From the NCBI GenBank assembly GCA_019925105.1, contig JAHGAU010000006.1:1240001-1304000 (forward strand): DNA of 64,000 nt, written 5' to 3'. A program made the position numbers and the translations under genes. Position 1 is the stretch's first letter. Each line of letters starts with the position of its first letter. This stretch comes from Niebla homalea. Taxonomy: Eukaryota; Ascomycota; Lecanoromycetes; Lecanorales; Ramalinaceae. Below, in pieces: positions 34,519 through 47,163 of the stretch. The notes below the pieces were generated by a model. That model did no database searches. It was not told where the DNA came from and saw only the letters and a list, made by a program, of their open reading frames with translations.

Positions 34519-35297
34519 GGTAAGGTCCTCTGGGCTTGCTAGGGATTCGAGTCAGTCGCTGAGCTATTGTCAATCAATTTTAATGCTATGATACCAGATA
34601 TTCGGAAGTTTTTGGTACGGCACCCTTGTGTTGAGTCAACGGATTGCATACGTCAGACTCCAGCCACGAACATTGTCCCGATTGACTTCCACTTGAATAG
34701 GTTCGCTGGAGAGAGCAACGAAGACCATTCAGGATGTCGAGTAAAACTGGCGACTACGACACACTCAAATTAACGAGCCGTATAGCAGTCGAGAGGTTCG
34801 CCTGAAAGTGCGAGGGGGAATGTAAATACACGCGACGCGAACTAGCAGTGGATGATAAATACAGCCAATCAGCCAATGCCGGAGTCAGTGGCAAAACTGA
34901 TATTATCAAGCAGGATGTTTTGTGAAAGCAGAGTGTCATTTGACAACGCATAATCGAAAAGATGTGGTGTTGAGCTTATTCGCCGAAGAATTGCTAAGCA
35001 AAAGTATGCATCTGTCGCATCCAACTTGTTCCTGCCACTCTGCGGCCAAGAAAAAATGGATTGCGTTGTTTGGATGGATAAGTCTCTTGGGTGAAGGCAA
35101 CGCTGTAGAAAGGCTACACGGTGGCTTTTGAACTCCTCAGACACCTGGCACAAGGTGCAGCATGGTTGGTCAAACGTCGATACCAAAGACGAAAATGGGG
35201 ATTGCAGGAGAGTATGGCAAAGTCGTTTGATCAGGTAGGATATTTCTTCAAGAGACATAGAACATTCTCTGCCTTGCCTTCGTAGTAGCGAATACTG
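34519..35297. other. Intergenic region between fkh and dbp8
   Basis: About 780 bp comprising the forkhead promoter and the dbp8 3' UTR. A 129-codon minus-strand frame at 34869-35258 has no family resemblance and was not called. Confidence 0.4.
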
Positions 35298-36887
35298 TCA
35301 CTCCAACCGCTTCACTCTGCCCCTTTTCCTCCGTCCGAGAACATCCCTTCCTTCCTCCATGTCCAACTCTACTCGCCTCTTGATCTCCCCAACGTCCTTC
35401 AGTCCATCTCTGACCACCCTGCTCTCGATGTTGACGCCCTCCTCCTGCCATTCCTGCATTTTCTCGCCCACTCGTCCCTCGATGGCTAGGAACAAGGCCA
35501 CGTCTCGCTGTCCAATGAGGCTGACCGCTTCACCAACCTTGCCAGCTCGGGCAGTACGACCCACGCGATGGATGTAATCATCTGGATTGCGAGGCAACTC
35601 GTAGTTAATCACGAGATCTACGGTTGGGATGTCGAGACCACGCGAAGCAACGTCTGTGGCAACCAGGATCCTGGCAGCAGAAGCCCGGAAGCGCGCCAGA
35701 TTGTCGGTGCGGTCCCTCTGCGACAGCTTGGAGTGTAATGAGGTCACCTTATGCTCGAGCTGCCGAAGGAGACGCTCCAGTAGATCGGCGCTGCTCGTTC
35801 TGTTGCAGAAGACCATGATCGATCTCTTCGCCGCGTTGCCTTTGGTCTGCAACAAGATGTGAAGATAGACCTCACGGTATGTGAGAGGCACTTGCAAGTA
35901 CCTCTGCTTGAGTGTCGCCGGCACAGCAATCTCTTGGGAATCCACCTCACACACGTAGACAGGCTGTCGGTCCGCAGCTCTGGGAATCGCCTTCAATGCC
36001 ATGACTTCTGTGGTGATCGTAGCTGTAAAGAGGCAGGTCTGTCTCTCCTCACTGGGAGGCATTGCTCCAAGACAGGTCTCAACATCACCTAGCATACTCC
36101 CCGGCCCGCTCGCCAGAAGTCGATCTGCTTCATCCAGCACCACGACCTGAACTCTGCGTAGGCCCATACTGCTCTCTGCTCCCGAAGTGAGAATGTGATC
36201 CGCCAGGCGTCCAGGCGTCGCAATCACAATGTGCGGTCTGTTTGCGAGAGCGAGCGCTTGTGCCCTCATATCTGTCCCCCCCACAACCAGAACCGGCTTC
36301 AGACTCTGCGTTGCCGCAATCGCTTTACACTGCTCAAAGATCTGCAAGGCCAGCTCGCGCGTTGGGGTCAAGATGACCGCGAAGATCCCCACTGGATCCT
36401 CTGCCCATTTTTGTAGGATAGGGACAGCAAATGCTATCGTCTTTCCGCTGCCTGTCCGGCTACCACCGATGACATCGCGCCCTTGTAGAATAGCTGGTAT
36501 ACAGGATCTCTGGATAGAAGTAGGTCGAAGGACGGACAGAGCAGATAGGGAGGCCAGGAGCCATGGTGCCACCTCCAATGAAGCGAATGATGATTCCGAA
36601 TCAACGACCTTGCCATTCAACACTGTTGGTTTTGCTATCTTCGACTCGGGAGGGACCACAGCCTGCGTCTTTCCGAGTCTGACCCGGGAAACTCTCGTGG
36701 GCTCTACAATCATCCGGGATGGATTCAAATTGGATGGAGCGGGCGACAGTCTTCGGCGTTTCCTGGCATAACCATCTTTCAAGCTCAGGGAATCAGCGTC
36801 GCTTGCATTGGAAAATGACCCAAGCAAATCGAGCGAATCGTCTATATCGGCAACTTCCTTTCTTGTTCTTGACACAGGGGTAGGCAT
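35298..36887 (-). CDS. dbp8: DEAD-box RNA helicase Dbp8 (small-subunit ribosome biogenesis)
   Basis: Intronless, 529 aa. ATP-dependent RNA helicase of the nucleolar SSU processome (yeast Dbp8, human DDX49), needed for 18S pre-rRNA processing. All helicase motifs are intact: Q-motif ending RPTSIQ, motif I SRTGSGKT, Ia PTRELA, Ib TPGRL, II DEAD, III as TAT (FTATIT; this family often replaces SAT), [20 protein letters not shown] and [12 protein letters not shown]. The basic C-terminal [11 protein letters not shown] is typical. The N-terminal 90 residues are disordered and carry RKRRRL, a likely nuclear localisation signal. Confidence 0.95.
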   Translation of the reverse strand: MPTPVSRTRKEVADIDDSLDLLGSFSNASDADSLSLKDGYARKRRRLSPAPSNLNPSRMIVEPTRVSRVRLGKTQAVVPPESKIAKPTVLNGKVVDSESSFASLEVAPWLLASLSALSVLRPTSIQRSCIPAILQGRDVIGGSRTGSGKTIAFAVPILQKWAEDPVGIFAVILTPTRELALQIFEQCKAIAATQSLKPVLVVGGTDMRAQALALANRPHIVIATPGRLADHILTSGAESSMGLRRVQVVVLDEADRLLASGPGSMLGDVETCLGAMPPSEERQTCLFTATITTEVMALKAIPRAADRQPVYVCEVDSQEIAVPATLKQRYLQVPLTYREVYLHILLQTKGNAAKRSIMVFCNRTSSADLLERLLRQLEHKVTSLHSKLSQRDRTDNLARFRASAARILVATDVASRGLDIPTVDLVINYELPRNPDDYIHRVGRTARAGKVGEAVSLIGQRDVALFLAIEGRVGEKMQEWQEEGVNIESRVVRDGLKDVGEIKRRVELDMEEGRDVLGRRKRGRVKRLE

Positions 36888-37437
36888 TTTGGGGGGATGG
36901 TGTGAGGAGCATAAAATTCTGTCTATTTGTGGGGTAGGACAAACGCCACCAGTCCTCCAAAGATGAATACCTTATGTGTTAAGCATGACAGGGTTCCTAT
37001 CAGGCAGCTATGGAAATCTCGCGACTGATATTGTTCACGGCCTAGTCGATGTTACAGCTAATATGTGTTAAAAGCTTCGTTCGCCCTGTGCCAGAATTGT
37101 ACTTGGCCTTTTTGACAATGCAATCATATAAGCATGCCATACGACCCGATGATTGATAATGAAAGCCAATTAGATATCGCCAGATTCGAATGCATCCATG
37201 ATCCTTTTCAGCATCTTCTGCTTTCCCTCCTTGCCCCTCTGTCTCGTCTCAGCTCATAATTTCGAGGCCGCGAGCGGGTTGTTGTCGGCTTTCCCTCAGT
37301 AGTTGAATAATAAGACGTGCAAGACGAGGCCGTACGAAAAGTTCAAAAGAGAGAACGCCTACAGCCCAGTATAGCATCATTCCCAGACTCAGCCTTTAAG
37401 GCAAGTCGCCACGTCCGTACTGCCGGCGGATCTGAAA
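36888..37437. other. Intergenic, dbp8 5' region and pacC 3' region
   Basis: About 550 bp without a supported ORF. Expected to contain the dbp8 promoter and the pacC 3' UTR. Confidence 0.45.
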
Positions 37438-39341
37438 TTAGTCATTGGCTACCTTTCGCAGCATAGGATAAATGCTCTCATGCTCCTCTTTACTCTCCAT
37501 CTTCATCTCCACATCGTCTTTGGTAAATTCTTGACTGTCCAGTCGTTGCTTGACCAATGCTCTTAAGGCCTCAATGGTGCGGGCATTCGAAAGCCATCTG
37601 TCGTTCAACCTGATGTCCTCCTCAGACATTTCCCCACTGGCTGGTGAGGTAGCTCCACCAAGTGCTGGATCAAGATTGGAATTCGAGAAGTCGGCAGGTG
37701 GTTGAGCCACTTGAGGCTTGCCGTTCACATCAATCTCAGAAGAGGAGCCTGACGCAATAGCGTTCTTGGGTGTGACAGATCCGTCAGAAGTAATGTCCAT
37801 GTTGTCTTCGTGCTTGTCTTGGCTCATTGACGCTGGCGCAGCTCGCTGCAACCGACCAGCGCTGTATCGACGACGCTGTTCTGGATCAAATTGGTTACCA
37901 AGGGTGGATGTTGGGGCCATGTTAGACGTCATGTATCCTTGAGCATGTGATGAGCCTGGAAGGGTTGGATACATGCCTACAGGTGTGGTGGGCGACATGT
38001 TCAGATGCATCGACGGTGGGGAGTTGCCCGACGTGTTTGAGACCGCGCTCGAAGGAGGTGTGAGAGTTGGCGTTGCACTGTGGTGGGAAGAAGGAGTAGC
38101 AGCTGAAACATTGTGTGCAGAAGCCATGTGCAACTGAGGCGGCGAATTGTTGCGGTATGCCATTGGACCAGATACATAGTGAGCGCCCGGTTGGCCAAGG
38201 CCAGCAGCCGCGATATCGTTCTGGTTTTCGTAGATGGTGCTTTGCATTGTAGCAAAAAGCTGGTCTAGATTGATGAGGTCGTTCTTGGTCCTCAGATTAT
38301 CCATGGGTGGCAGGGAGTACTGGCTAGGTCCATACGGATCATCAGCACCGCCGACACTGATAGGCTGTGTGTTCGACATCATGGGCTGAGATAGGAATGG
38401 GAGCTGATAGCTTTGTAGCGCAGCCATGCGATTTTCGACCTGCTGATATGATCTAGGATCAAAATCGCCGCGCTGATGATCTGGAAACAAATTGCGGATA
38501 ATGTCGAGTCCATTCTTGACGGATTCCATAGAGGCTTGGTTGGCGACATCGGCCCCATGGTCAGTGTACGAGACATTGCCGTAAGTGTAGGCTGACTGGG
38601 GGGGTCCGGCCCCGTAGAAGCCCTGTGGTCCGGCTCCGTTCTGTGCTTGGTGGCCATAGTTCATGGGCATAGCGCTGTGCATCTGTTGATCTCCGAAATA
38701 GTTTTGGGCTATGGAAGCCATCGCTTGCAAGTCAGTCTTGTGGGCTACATTCAGTCAGGATGAGGGAGTGATTGAGAGGAGGCAAGAGAGAAGTGGAGTC
38801 TCACGAGGCTTGTTCTGCGTACCATTGCCATAGGCATTGGGGTTGCCATTTGGCTGATTGCTCCCGCCATTTGGACGAGTTGCCTGATTATTCGGGATGA
38901 CAGAATCATCGGCATGTGTCTTCACATGCTTCTTGAGATCTTGAGGCCGCTTGAAAGCCTTGCCGCAGAAATCACAGCGATGCGGTTTCAGCGGGACGTG
39001 GACTCGGATGTGGGAAGTGATGTGGTCGCGTTTGACGACGGCGATGTGGCAGTTGCCCCATGCACATTGCAAATTGAGGTTGTTGGTGCTCTTTCGCCCG
39101 ATGTGACGGTCACAAACATGCTCCTGTATGCAGTCGTCAGTATTTACTCCTTCCACGGTCGCAACTCTCCACGTACATAGAGCGCTTCAGCGCTGGGTGC
39201 ACGATCACTGCAGCCTGTCCACTGACAGACAAAGGCATCTGCAGGGTTGGTAGGGAGCGGAGGAGCTTGCTGAGGCGATGGATGCTGATGATTTGGATGG
39301 ACAGATTCTGAAGGTGGCCCTGCCTCTGGGTTTGTGTCCAT
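37438..39341 (-). CDS. pacC: pH-responsive zinc-finger transcription factor PacC
   Basis: PacC/Rim101 activates alkaline-expressed and represses acid-expressed genes after two-step proteolysis. Exons 39341-39177, 39123-38805 and 38744-37438 sum to 1791 nt (596 aa) from [13 protein letters not shown]; the longer frame upstream begins only with TTG. Three C2H2 fingers follow: [12 protein letters not shown]...HVCDRH, then [21 protein letters not shown], then [21 protein letters not shown]. Splicing at ALY|EHVCDRH completes finger 1. The C-terminal half has two YPxL motifs (MYPTLPG and IYPMLRK), the type bound by PalA/Rim20, flanking the segment [12 protein letters not shown]. The signalling-protease site would be expected between them. 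An Asp/Glu-rich C-terminus is present. The palI gene lies 17 kb away. Confidence 0.96.
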
Positions 39342-39804
39342 GTCTTGGTATTTCTTGCCAAATGCCAAGACTTGGTATCAAAGTTCCGCTCTCTAAATGT
39401 ATTCAACGCAATATATGACTCTAGTACAACTTCCAGGACCACTACCAAGGTGGGTGTTGAAGCTGGAAAACGTTCAGATGTGATGTGGTACGTTTACTTT
39501 GATGGCAGAGAAGGGGAGAAAAGAGGAAAGACTGGGGGGGGGAAGAAAAAGGGTGCGAAGGGGGGCGTCGTCTAAACCTCGGATATTTGAGTGCAGAGAA
39601 GATGCGGTTGATTGATTTCTGAGGATGCCTCAATTTGCACAGCCCACTTCTCTGACAACCGCTGACACGGATGCAGCAAGTTCGCTTATGAGCGTCCAGT
39701 TAGAAGAACTGCGGAGTCCTTGGCCTGATCCGGGGATGTCTAGCGTCTTGGTATTGAGCGGAATTTCTTGGTTCTTGCTTGGCTAGCGGAGCCATTGTCC
39801 AAAC
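39342..39804. promoter_or_regulatory. pacC upstream region with GCCAAG hexamers
   Basis: The PacC target hexamer 5'-GCCARG occurs as GCCAAG at 39364-39369 (plus) and as its complement CTTGGC at 39719-39724 and 39778-39783. Three copies in about 440 bp is more than the roughly one per kb expected on both strands. They are candidates for autoregulation, which is known in Aspergillus; untested here. Confidence 0.35.
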
Positions 39805-40329
39805 TCAAGCTCCCTGCGCATCTAGCGATAATACGTCGTCTGGCATATGAGACACGGCAATATTAATGTCATTCACATGCCCAGTGACCTTTAATCTTGA
39901 GACCCTCCACCATAGATGATGGAGCCGACAGTTCGAGGATTGGGTGAAACGTGAGCAAATAGCCCGGGGGGCGGACACTGCCTTGGCATTGTACCTTCCT
40001 GATGCCAATCCTCGGAAACTCAAATTTGTGTCGGTGTAATTCGCAATCACAGCCACGTCATGGCTTGGCAGCAGTAGTCGTACATAGGGGACTTCTTGCG
40101 CAATGAAATACCGTAGAAAAACGTCGAGGGTCCTTTGCCACCGAGATTCATACACTGTGGAGGAACAAATCTCATTTTCTAGCTCTCTATTTCTAGGATT
40201 GAGTGGGTCATCTACATCGGCCAGAAATACGTCAATAGGCCGCGGAGAACGTGAGACCGGGGAACCTCCTAAAAGATGCTGAAGAAGTGTGCCTTTGTCC
40301 GCTTCGCTTTTTGGGACCGATGTCCCGTG
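39805..40329 (-). CDS. Orphan 174-codon open frame behind a splice acceptor (doubtful)
   Basis: The frame is open from an acceptor-like GACTAG at 40330-40332 to a TGA at 39805. The composition is protein-like: PRPIDVFLADVDDPLNPRNR, then RTLDVFLRYFIAQEVPYVRL, then NYTDTNLSF. The first ATG inside is at 40155. No convincing 5' exon was found in the 400 bp further upstream, and I recognise no family. It may be a small lineage-specific gene, a fragment, or chance, since about one open frame of this length is expected by chance in a window of this size. Confidence 0.28.
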   Translation of the reverse strand, partial: HGTSVPKSEADKGTLLQHLLGGSPVSRSPRPIDVFLADVDDPLNPRNRELENEICSSTVYESRWQRTLDVFLRYFIAQEVPYVRLLLPSHDVAVIANYTDTNLSFRGLASGRYNAKAVSAPRAICSRFTQSSNCRLHHLWWRVSRLKVTGHVNDINIAVSHMPDDVLSLDAQGA

Positions 40330-41734
40330 CTAGTCTTGCCCCATATCCTACATCTAGGACATATCATTCCATTATCTCATCAGCCATTGAAGATATTGGT
40401 TTGATGGTCAAGGGGGACCTGGTTACTTGGTCGATATTGTGATTTTTTCTCTTCTTAGCATCCTCGACACATTCATCTAGTTGTTGCGGCTTCAATCCAA
40501 CTTATAAGAAACCGTTCTACTGCTCCTCCTGCCATTTCAGATCCTTTCTCAGGAAGAGATGTCTCCCAGAACGGACTCTCAAATTGGCGTGATTGCAGTA
40601 AGTTCATATCTATCATGGACCAAGAATTGCAACTCCTCTCAACCCTCTGGCTCCCGTTTCCATGTTTTGGTTTGCGAGCATCAACTTGCCGTGATTCCAT
40701 TCCATCCCATCCACCACATCGCCCTCTCTCCTCCACTCCCAACATCATAGGACTCGTTTCGTCATAAGCAAGATATACCCATACAACAAGAACAAATCAT
40801 CAGCCCTCCAAGCGCCGACTTAAACTAACTGAAATCTTAGGATTCAGAGTGCCCCCACGGCGGTGAACATGCAGGGTCAAAGTGAAGACAGCCCAACGGA
40901 ACCGCCAACGGGGAAGAAGCTTGCAACGGTAAAGGGAAGGATTTCAACGTCGCTCTCAAGCAGGTCAAGGATAAGAGATGGTGGAGAGAGAGGGGGGGGG
41001 GAGAGCGGTGGAGGAGCACACTCATTTACGGCAGTACCCCTTGGAAAAAAGCTTCAATCCGCTCGTCGGACAATTCCTAATAGGAACATTTGAAACATGG
41101 CTTGTCAGCTAAGCCCCATATCGGACGACCCAGGGCGCCATCCAGAATGATCAGAGCACGCTTCCTTGGCGCGAGATGTTGTTGTTGTAGGAAAGTATGG
41201 CGTGATATCAGGCATGATCATTTGGGACTCGAGAGATTCTGAGAAGCTTCTTGGTGCTGAATCCAGGATGCTGGAGGGAAAAATTGTTGGCTTAGCTGGA
41301 GGCGAGGTGTGGCGTCTGTTTGTCTATCTCATTACGGGAGGCTATTCTACGTCAAATCTTTCCTTTTGTTAGGATCCACTTCATCAGGGGCAGAAGAGCT
41401 TCTGCTTGGGTGTATTGTTGTATATACGATGCTCGTGTATGTTATGATACCAATCAAGATGTCACACAAAAATTTTGTGAGTAACCATGAAGGACATAGC
41501 AAACGGAGGGAACGGGGACTGAGGTTCGGGATTCTGCATTTGATTACCATACTAATTGATGAATTCGTCCAGCGATATCACGAAAATGACTTTATGCATG
41601 CGATGTAGCTGTCTTCTCAGCGTTTGGCTGAGCCGGCCTCCCTTCAAGAATTCGCCCGGTGATGCATTTAACGCTCAACGCTGTCATGATGGCATGTCGT
41701 GGCAGTCCTATGCTCCTGTCGTGGCACCGCTGCC
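40330..41734. other. Gene-poor intergenic DNA
   Basis: About 1.4 kb of short unconvincing ORFs with one G-run (GGGGGGGG near 40992). It probably includes the 3' UTR of the co-chaperone gene. Confidence 0.4.
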
Positions 41735-43981
41735 TCAGAAACTAAAGCCGCCCGGAAAACCTCCCGGAGCTCCACCGCCTCGTCGTCGACCGCCTCCTCC
41801 AGCAGCTCCGCCAAACGGCATCCCCCCTCCACCTCCACCAGTACTGAAGGAAAAGCCTCCGCCCCCTCCTCCGCCTCCACCCATCATATTGAAAAGCATT
41901 TCGGGGTCGATCTGCACGCCCCCCATGCCGCCACCCATGGGAAAACCTCCCATACCGCCCTGCTGAGCGAACATCTCATTCGGATCAATGAGGTCCTCAC
42001 CACTGTCGTACCTGGCCCGCTTCTGTGGATCTGACAAGGTCTCGTAAGCTTCGCCGATATCCTTGAAGCGTTCCGCCGCGGTCTCATCTCCAGGGTTCTT
42101 GTCAGGATGGTGTACAATGGCCAGTTTTCGGTACGCTTTCTTGATGTCATTCTCGTTGGCGTCTTTCTCCAGACCCAAGATCTTGTAAAGGTCTTTTCGT
42201 TCAGCTTTCTTGAGCTCGAGCTCTGCATGGCGGATGTCGTTCGCAAGGCCTGGCTCCTCTGGATTGCTCTCCTTGATGTTCTTGTACTCGCTGACCGAGG
42301 CTTTCCAGTCACCAGATTTTCCCACATTCAAAGCTTTTGTTTTACGGGCTTTGAGGAAAGATGGGTCCAAGGCCAATGCACGATCGCAGTCAGCAATAGC
42401 AGACTTGTAGTCCTTGAGCTAGAGATTCACGAAGCATGTCAGTACAGCACAGGAGTACTATTCGTGGTTCTGAAAAGGTAAAGACTTACCTTGCTGGATG
42501 CCAGGGCTCGATTGTGCAAGATTTTGGAATTGGTCTGCTTGTTGTGGGGATCAATCTCTAGCGCCTGTGTATAGACGTCTATTGCCCTTTGCATCCGGCC
42601 GGCCTTGTAATGAGTATTACCTTCATCCTTTAGACGATCCAGCTTCTGAACCATCCGCAAATATTTCACACCCTCCTTGAAGTCTGGATCACAATTCAGA
42701 GCCTCTTTGAAATGCTGCAAGGCCTTGGCGTTGTCACCTTGTCCATACAATGCCCGACCTCTCAGGACCAAGGCTTCCGGATCTTTGTTGTTCCTACGCA
42801 ACAGACCCATGGCTGTATCCTGTGCTTGTCCGAGGGCATTAATATTTCCCATCTTCAGGTATGCTTCTGCGCGAAGGAGCTGCCATTGTCGAGGCTTTTC
42901 GGCACCAGGGTATAGACCACGCTCAGCTTGATCGAGTGCGTGGATAGCCATCGATCCTGTGGTCCCTTCTCGAACAGCGTCTTGGGCTTGTTTGACATGA
43001 GTTTGCATGGAGAATGGAGCAGCCCTCTCTTGTGGTGTCACAGTATCGAAGGAGGAAATCTGGTCTAGTATTTCCAATGCTTCTGTGGGCCTACCCAGGC
43101 CGGTACATATTCTCACTAGCCTATGTAAGACCTTTGAGTTCTTGGGCTCAAGCTCCGCTGCCTTCTTCGAATCTTCGTAAGCCTCAAAATAGCGGTTCCA
43201 GGTTATGTACGCTGCAGCTCTATTGGACAGATATGTCACGGAATTGGGCTCGACCGAGAGGGCTGTACTGCAATTAGCAAGCGTCCATGAGCACTGCGTG
43301 AACACACAGTCACTGACCTTTCGTATACTCGGAAACAGCCATGGCGTAATCCTTTGCCTTGAAGTATTTGTTGCCCAATGCTTTGCAGGCTTCAGGATCG
43401 ATTGGTGGTTTGGGTGGCAGGGGGGCATATTTGTGCTGAGGAGGAGTAGGACTCCTGGCCTCATCTGGATCAGAGTCATCATCTAAGTCTGGGTCATATT
43501 CACGACATGGAGAAAGTTGGGAGCATTCGTCAGAGTTCTCAGATTCCTCGACGATGCCCCCAAGCTGGTACCCAGATCGTTTGCGTGGAGGTTCGTCCTC
43601 ACCTGACGGTTCATGATCGGAACCCTCGTCAGGGTCCCTCTCAAAATCACCATTCATCCCGTTGGAGTCTGTATTATCCTCTCCGGTCGACATTGCGGAG
43701 CGTCGCCGCTCACGCTCGGCTGGTGAAAGATTCAAAGGGTGCGTGTCCGCAATAGTGGGAGGAGGGGAAGCGTATCGAAAATGTCGTTGATTTGAAAGGT
43801 CTGGATATGGAGATCGTGGAAGCCTATCAGCCTTCCTTGCAGCTTTTGAAGAATAATCTGTGGTCCGCACTCCACGAGGAAACGGTCCAGGTGGTCCCTT
43901 GTGATGAGTCTTCTTATTCTCTTTGCCTTGAGAATTTGATCGTTTCCTCGATGATGGAGAGAAGAGGTCCGAGAGGGGCAT
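41735..43981 (-). CDS. TPR-DnaJ co-chaperone (DNAJC7/Tpr2-like)
   Basis: Hsp70/Hsp90 co-chaperone. Exons 43981-43318, 43262-42490 and 42418-41735 sum to 2121 nt (706 aa). Residues 1-190 are disordered and acidic. TPR motifs then follow from [20 protein letters not shown] onward, with a second block at [20 protein letters not shown] and a third unit at [17 protein letters not shown]. The J domain ([20 protein letters not shown]) has the HPD tripeptide needed to stimulate Hsp70 ATPase. A Gly/Met/Phe-rich tail closes the protein ([20 protein letters not shown]), coded by C-rich runs on the plus strand. The order TPR-TPR-J matches animal DNAJC7. Confidence 0.93.
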
Positions 43982-45463
43982 GGATAATGAAGGTGACTTT
44001 TTTTAGTCGGCTTCTTGCTTTAAATCGGGTGTGCCTGACCCAGCGGATTTTTCGACTTAAGATTCTAACTTCCCGACTGAATCCTCGCCTCTTTCAACAA
44101 CCTCTACAGTGTCACACAATTCAAAAAATTGTGTCCTGGCAATAGACTCGATGTGGCCAACGCTGTGACCACGTTGGACAATCAAGTCACTGTAGCTGTG
44201 GCTTCAAATCACGTATACAAGGCTCAGGAATTCTGGTGGGCTGCGTTCGTGCAATTAAGGCAGGAATTTCTCGAACCTTCCGTAAGCAGACGTTGTGCTG
44301 CGAGATTCGACCATCAGTACGGAGTACACGAGACGACGCGAATCCTTGCGTTTGATATGATCTTGTCTTTGTCGAGTCGTGCAATCAACTGCTATTGAGA
44401 AGGCCCGTCTTCGGTCTTCGTCGTAGTGGTGCTAGTAGCTTTGTTATGGCCCATCAAAGTGTACAACCTCAAGAAGTGCAATGTTTACACCCTATTTGGC
44501 CTCTTGTGCCGTCACTCCCGTGGGCTTCCCAGGGGTAACGACTCAAGCAATTTGCGGCTTACCGCTTGCCACGAGGTATCATGAATGCCCTTACTGCAGT
44601 CTCATTGCTTTCGAACCAGAATGTTATGATGCAAGATAGAACGCTTTCCGTTCTGTTCAGGAAGAATGTCAGCCTGCAGGTCTACAATGATACATGATTT
44701 CTGCCACCCTGCAAGGCTGAAAGTTGGTAGATCCAATGTCACCACCACTATTCGATGAAGCATGATCTATGACTTTTCTGATTTCTTATTCGTTCTACGC
44801 CATTATCTTCCTATAATACGACCTTTCAAAAGATCATTGAATCATTGAAATGACCAGGGTCAACCTTTGATCATCGTCCTTGAGCCATGTGTCCATCATA
44901 CCCCTTTATCTTGCCTGTGTTCGTTTTTGCAGACGAGGTGTGAGCTATAAATACGCCCCTTTTTGGTCAGAGGATCTCATTTGCATTATCTTGTCATATG
45001 ACTCGGCATGTCTGCAATGTATATGAATTTATCCAGCTTGATCGGTCTGAGCATTCTGACTCTTTACCGTCTTCAAAAAAGCACGCGATCATGCAATTTG
45101 CCAATGAGCAACAGGCCAAGGACTGTCTTTCATGTCCGAAGGCGGACAAAGACCATCGGTCTATAGAGCCTTGTATTCTTTTTCTGACTTGCATTGAAAC
45201 ACTACGGAATGGCAAGAAAGAAAGACTTGAAGCAGACGTGGAACTGCACCCTAGCGTGGACTTTAACAGCGAGCAAAGACGAACAGTGGATGTCAGAACA
45301 ATTAACGATAGCAGATTTTTCTATGATTCGATGTCTATCACATGATGGCCTTCTTCTTGACGGCCACCCTCGTCGTCTTCAAGCCCTTGGGATACCCAGC
45401 TTTTCCAACCATCCATCCATCCTACCTACCTCAGTCACGTCAAACCAGCAGACTCTGCCTCAT
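43982..45463. other. Intergenic region with one weak ORF
   Basis: About 1.5 kb. The left part is the promoter of the co-chaperone gene. A plus-strand 115-codon frame from ATG 44998 lies 45 bp behind TATAAATA (44946-44953), but it overlaps the expected 3' UTR of the SDR gene. Its sequence shows no family, so it is not called. Confidence 0.35.

Positions 45464-47163
<1,700 letters not shown>

Noticed and set aside
34869..35258. 129-codon minus-strand ORF between fkh and dbp8
   Set aside because: Length is within chance expectation, there is no splice support and no recognised motif.
44998..45345. 115-codon ORF behind a TATAAATA
   Set aside because: It overlaps the expected 3' UTR of the SDR gene and shows no family resemblance; kept only as a note.
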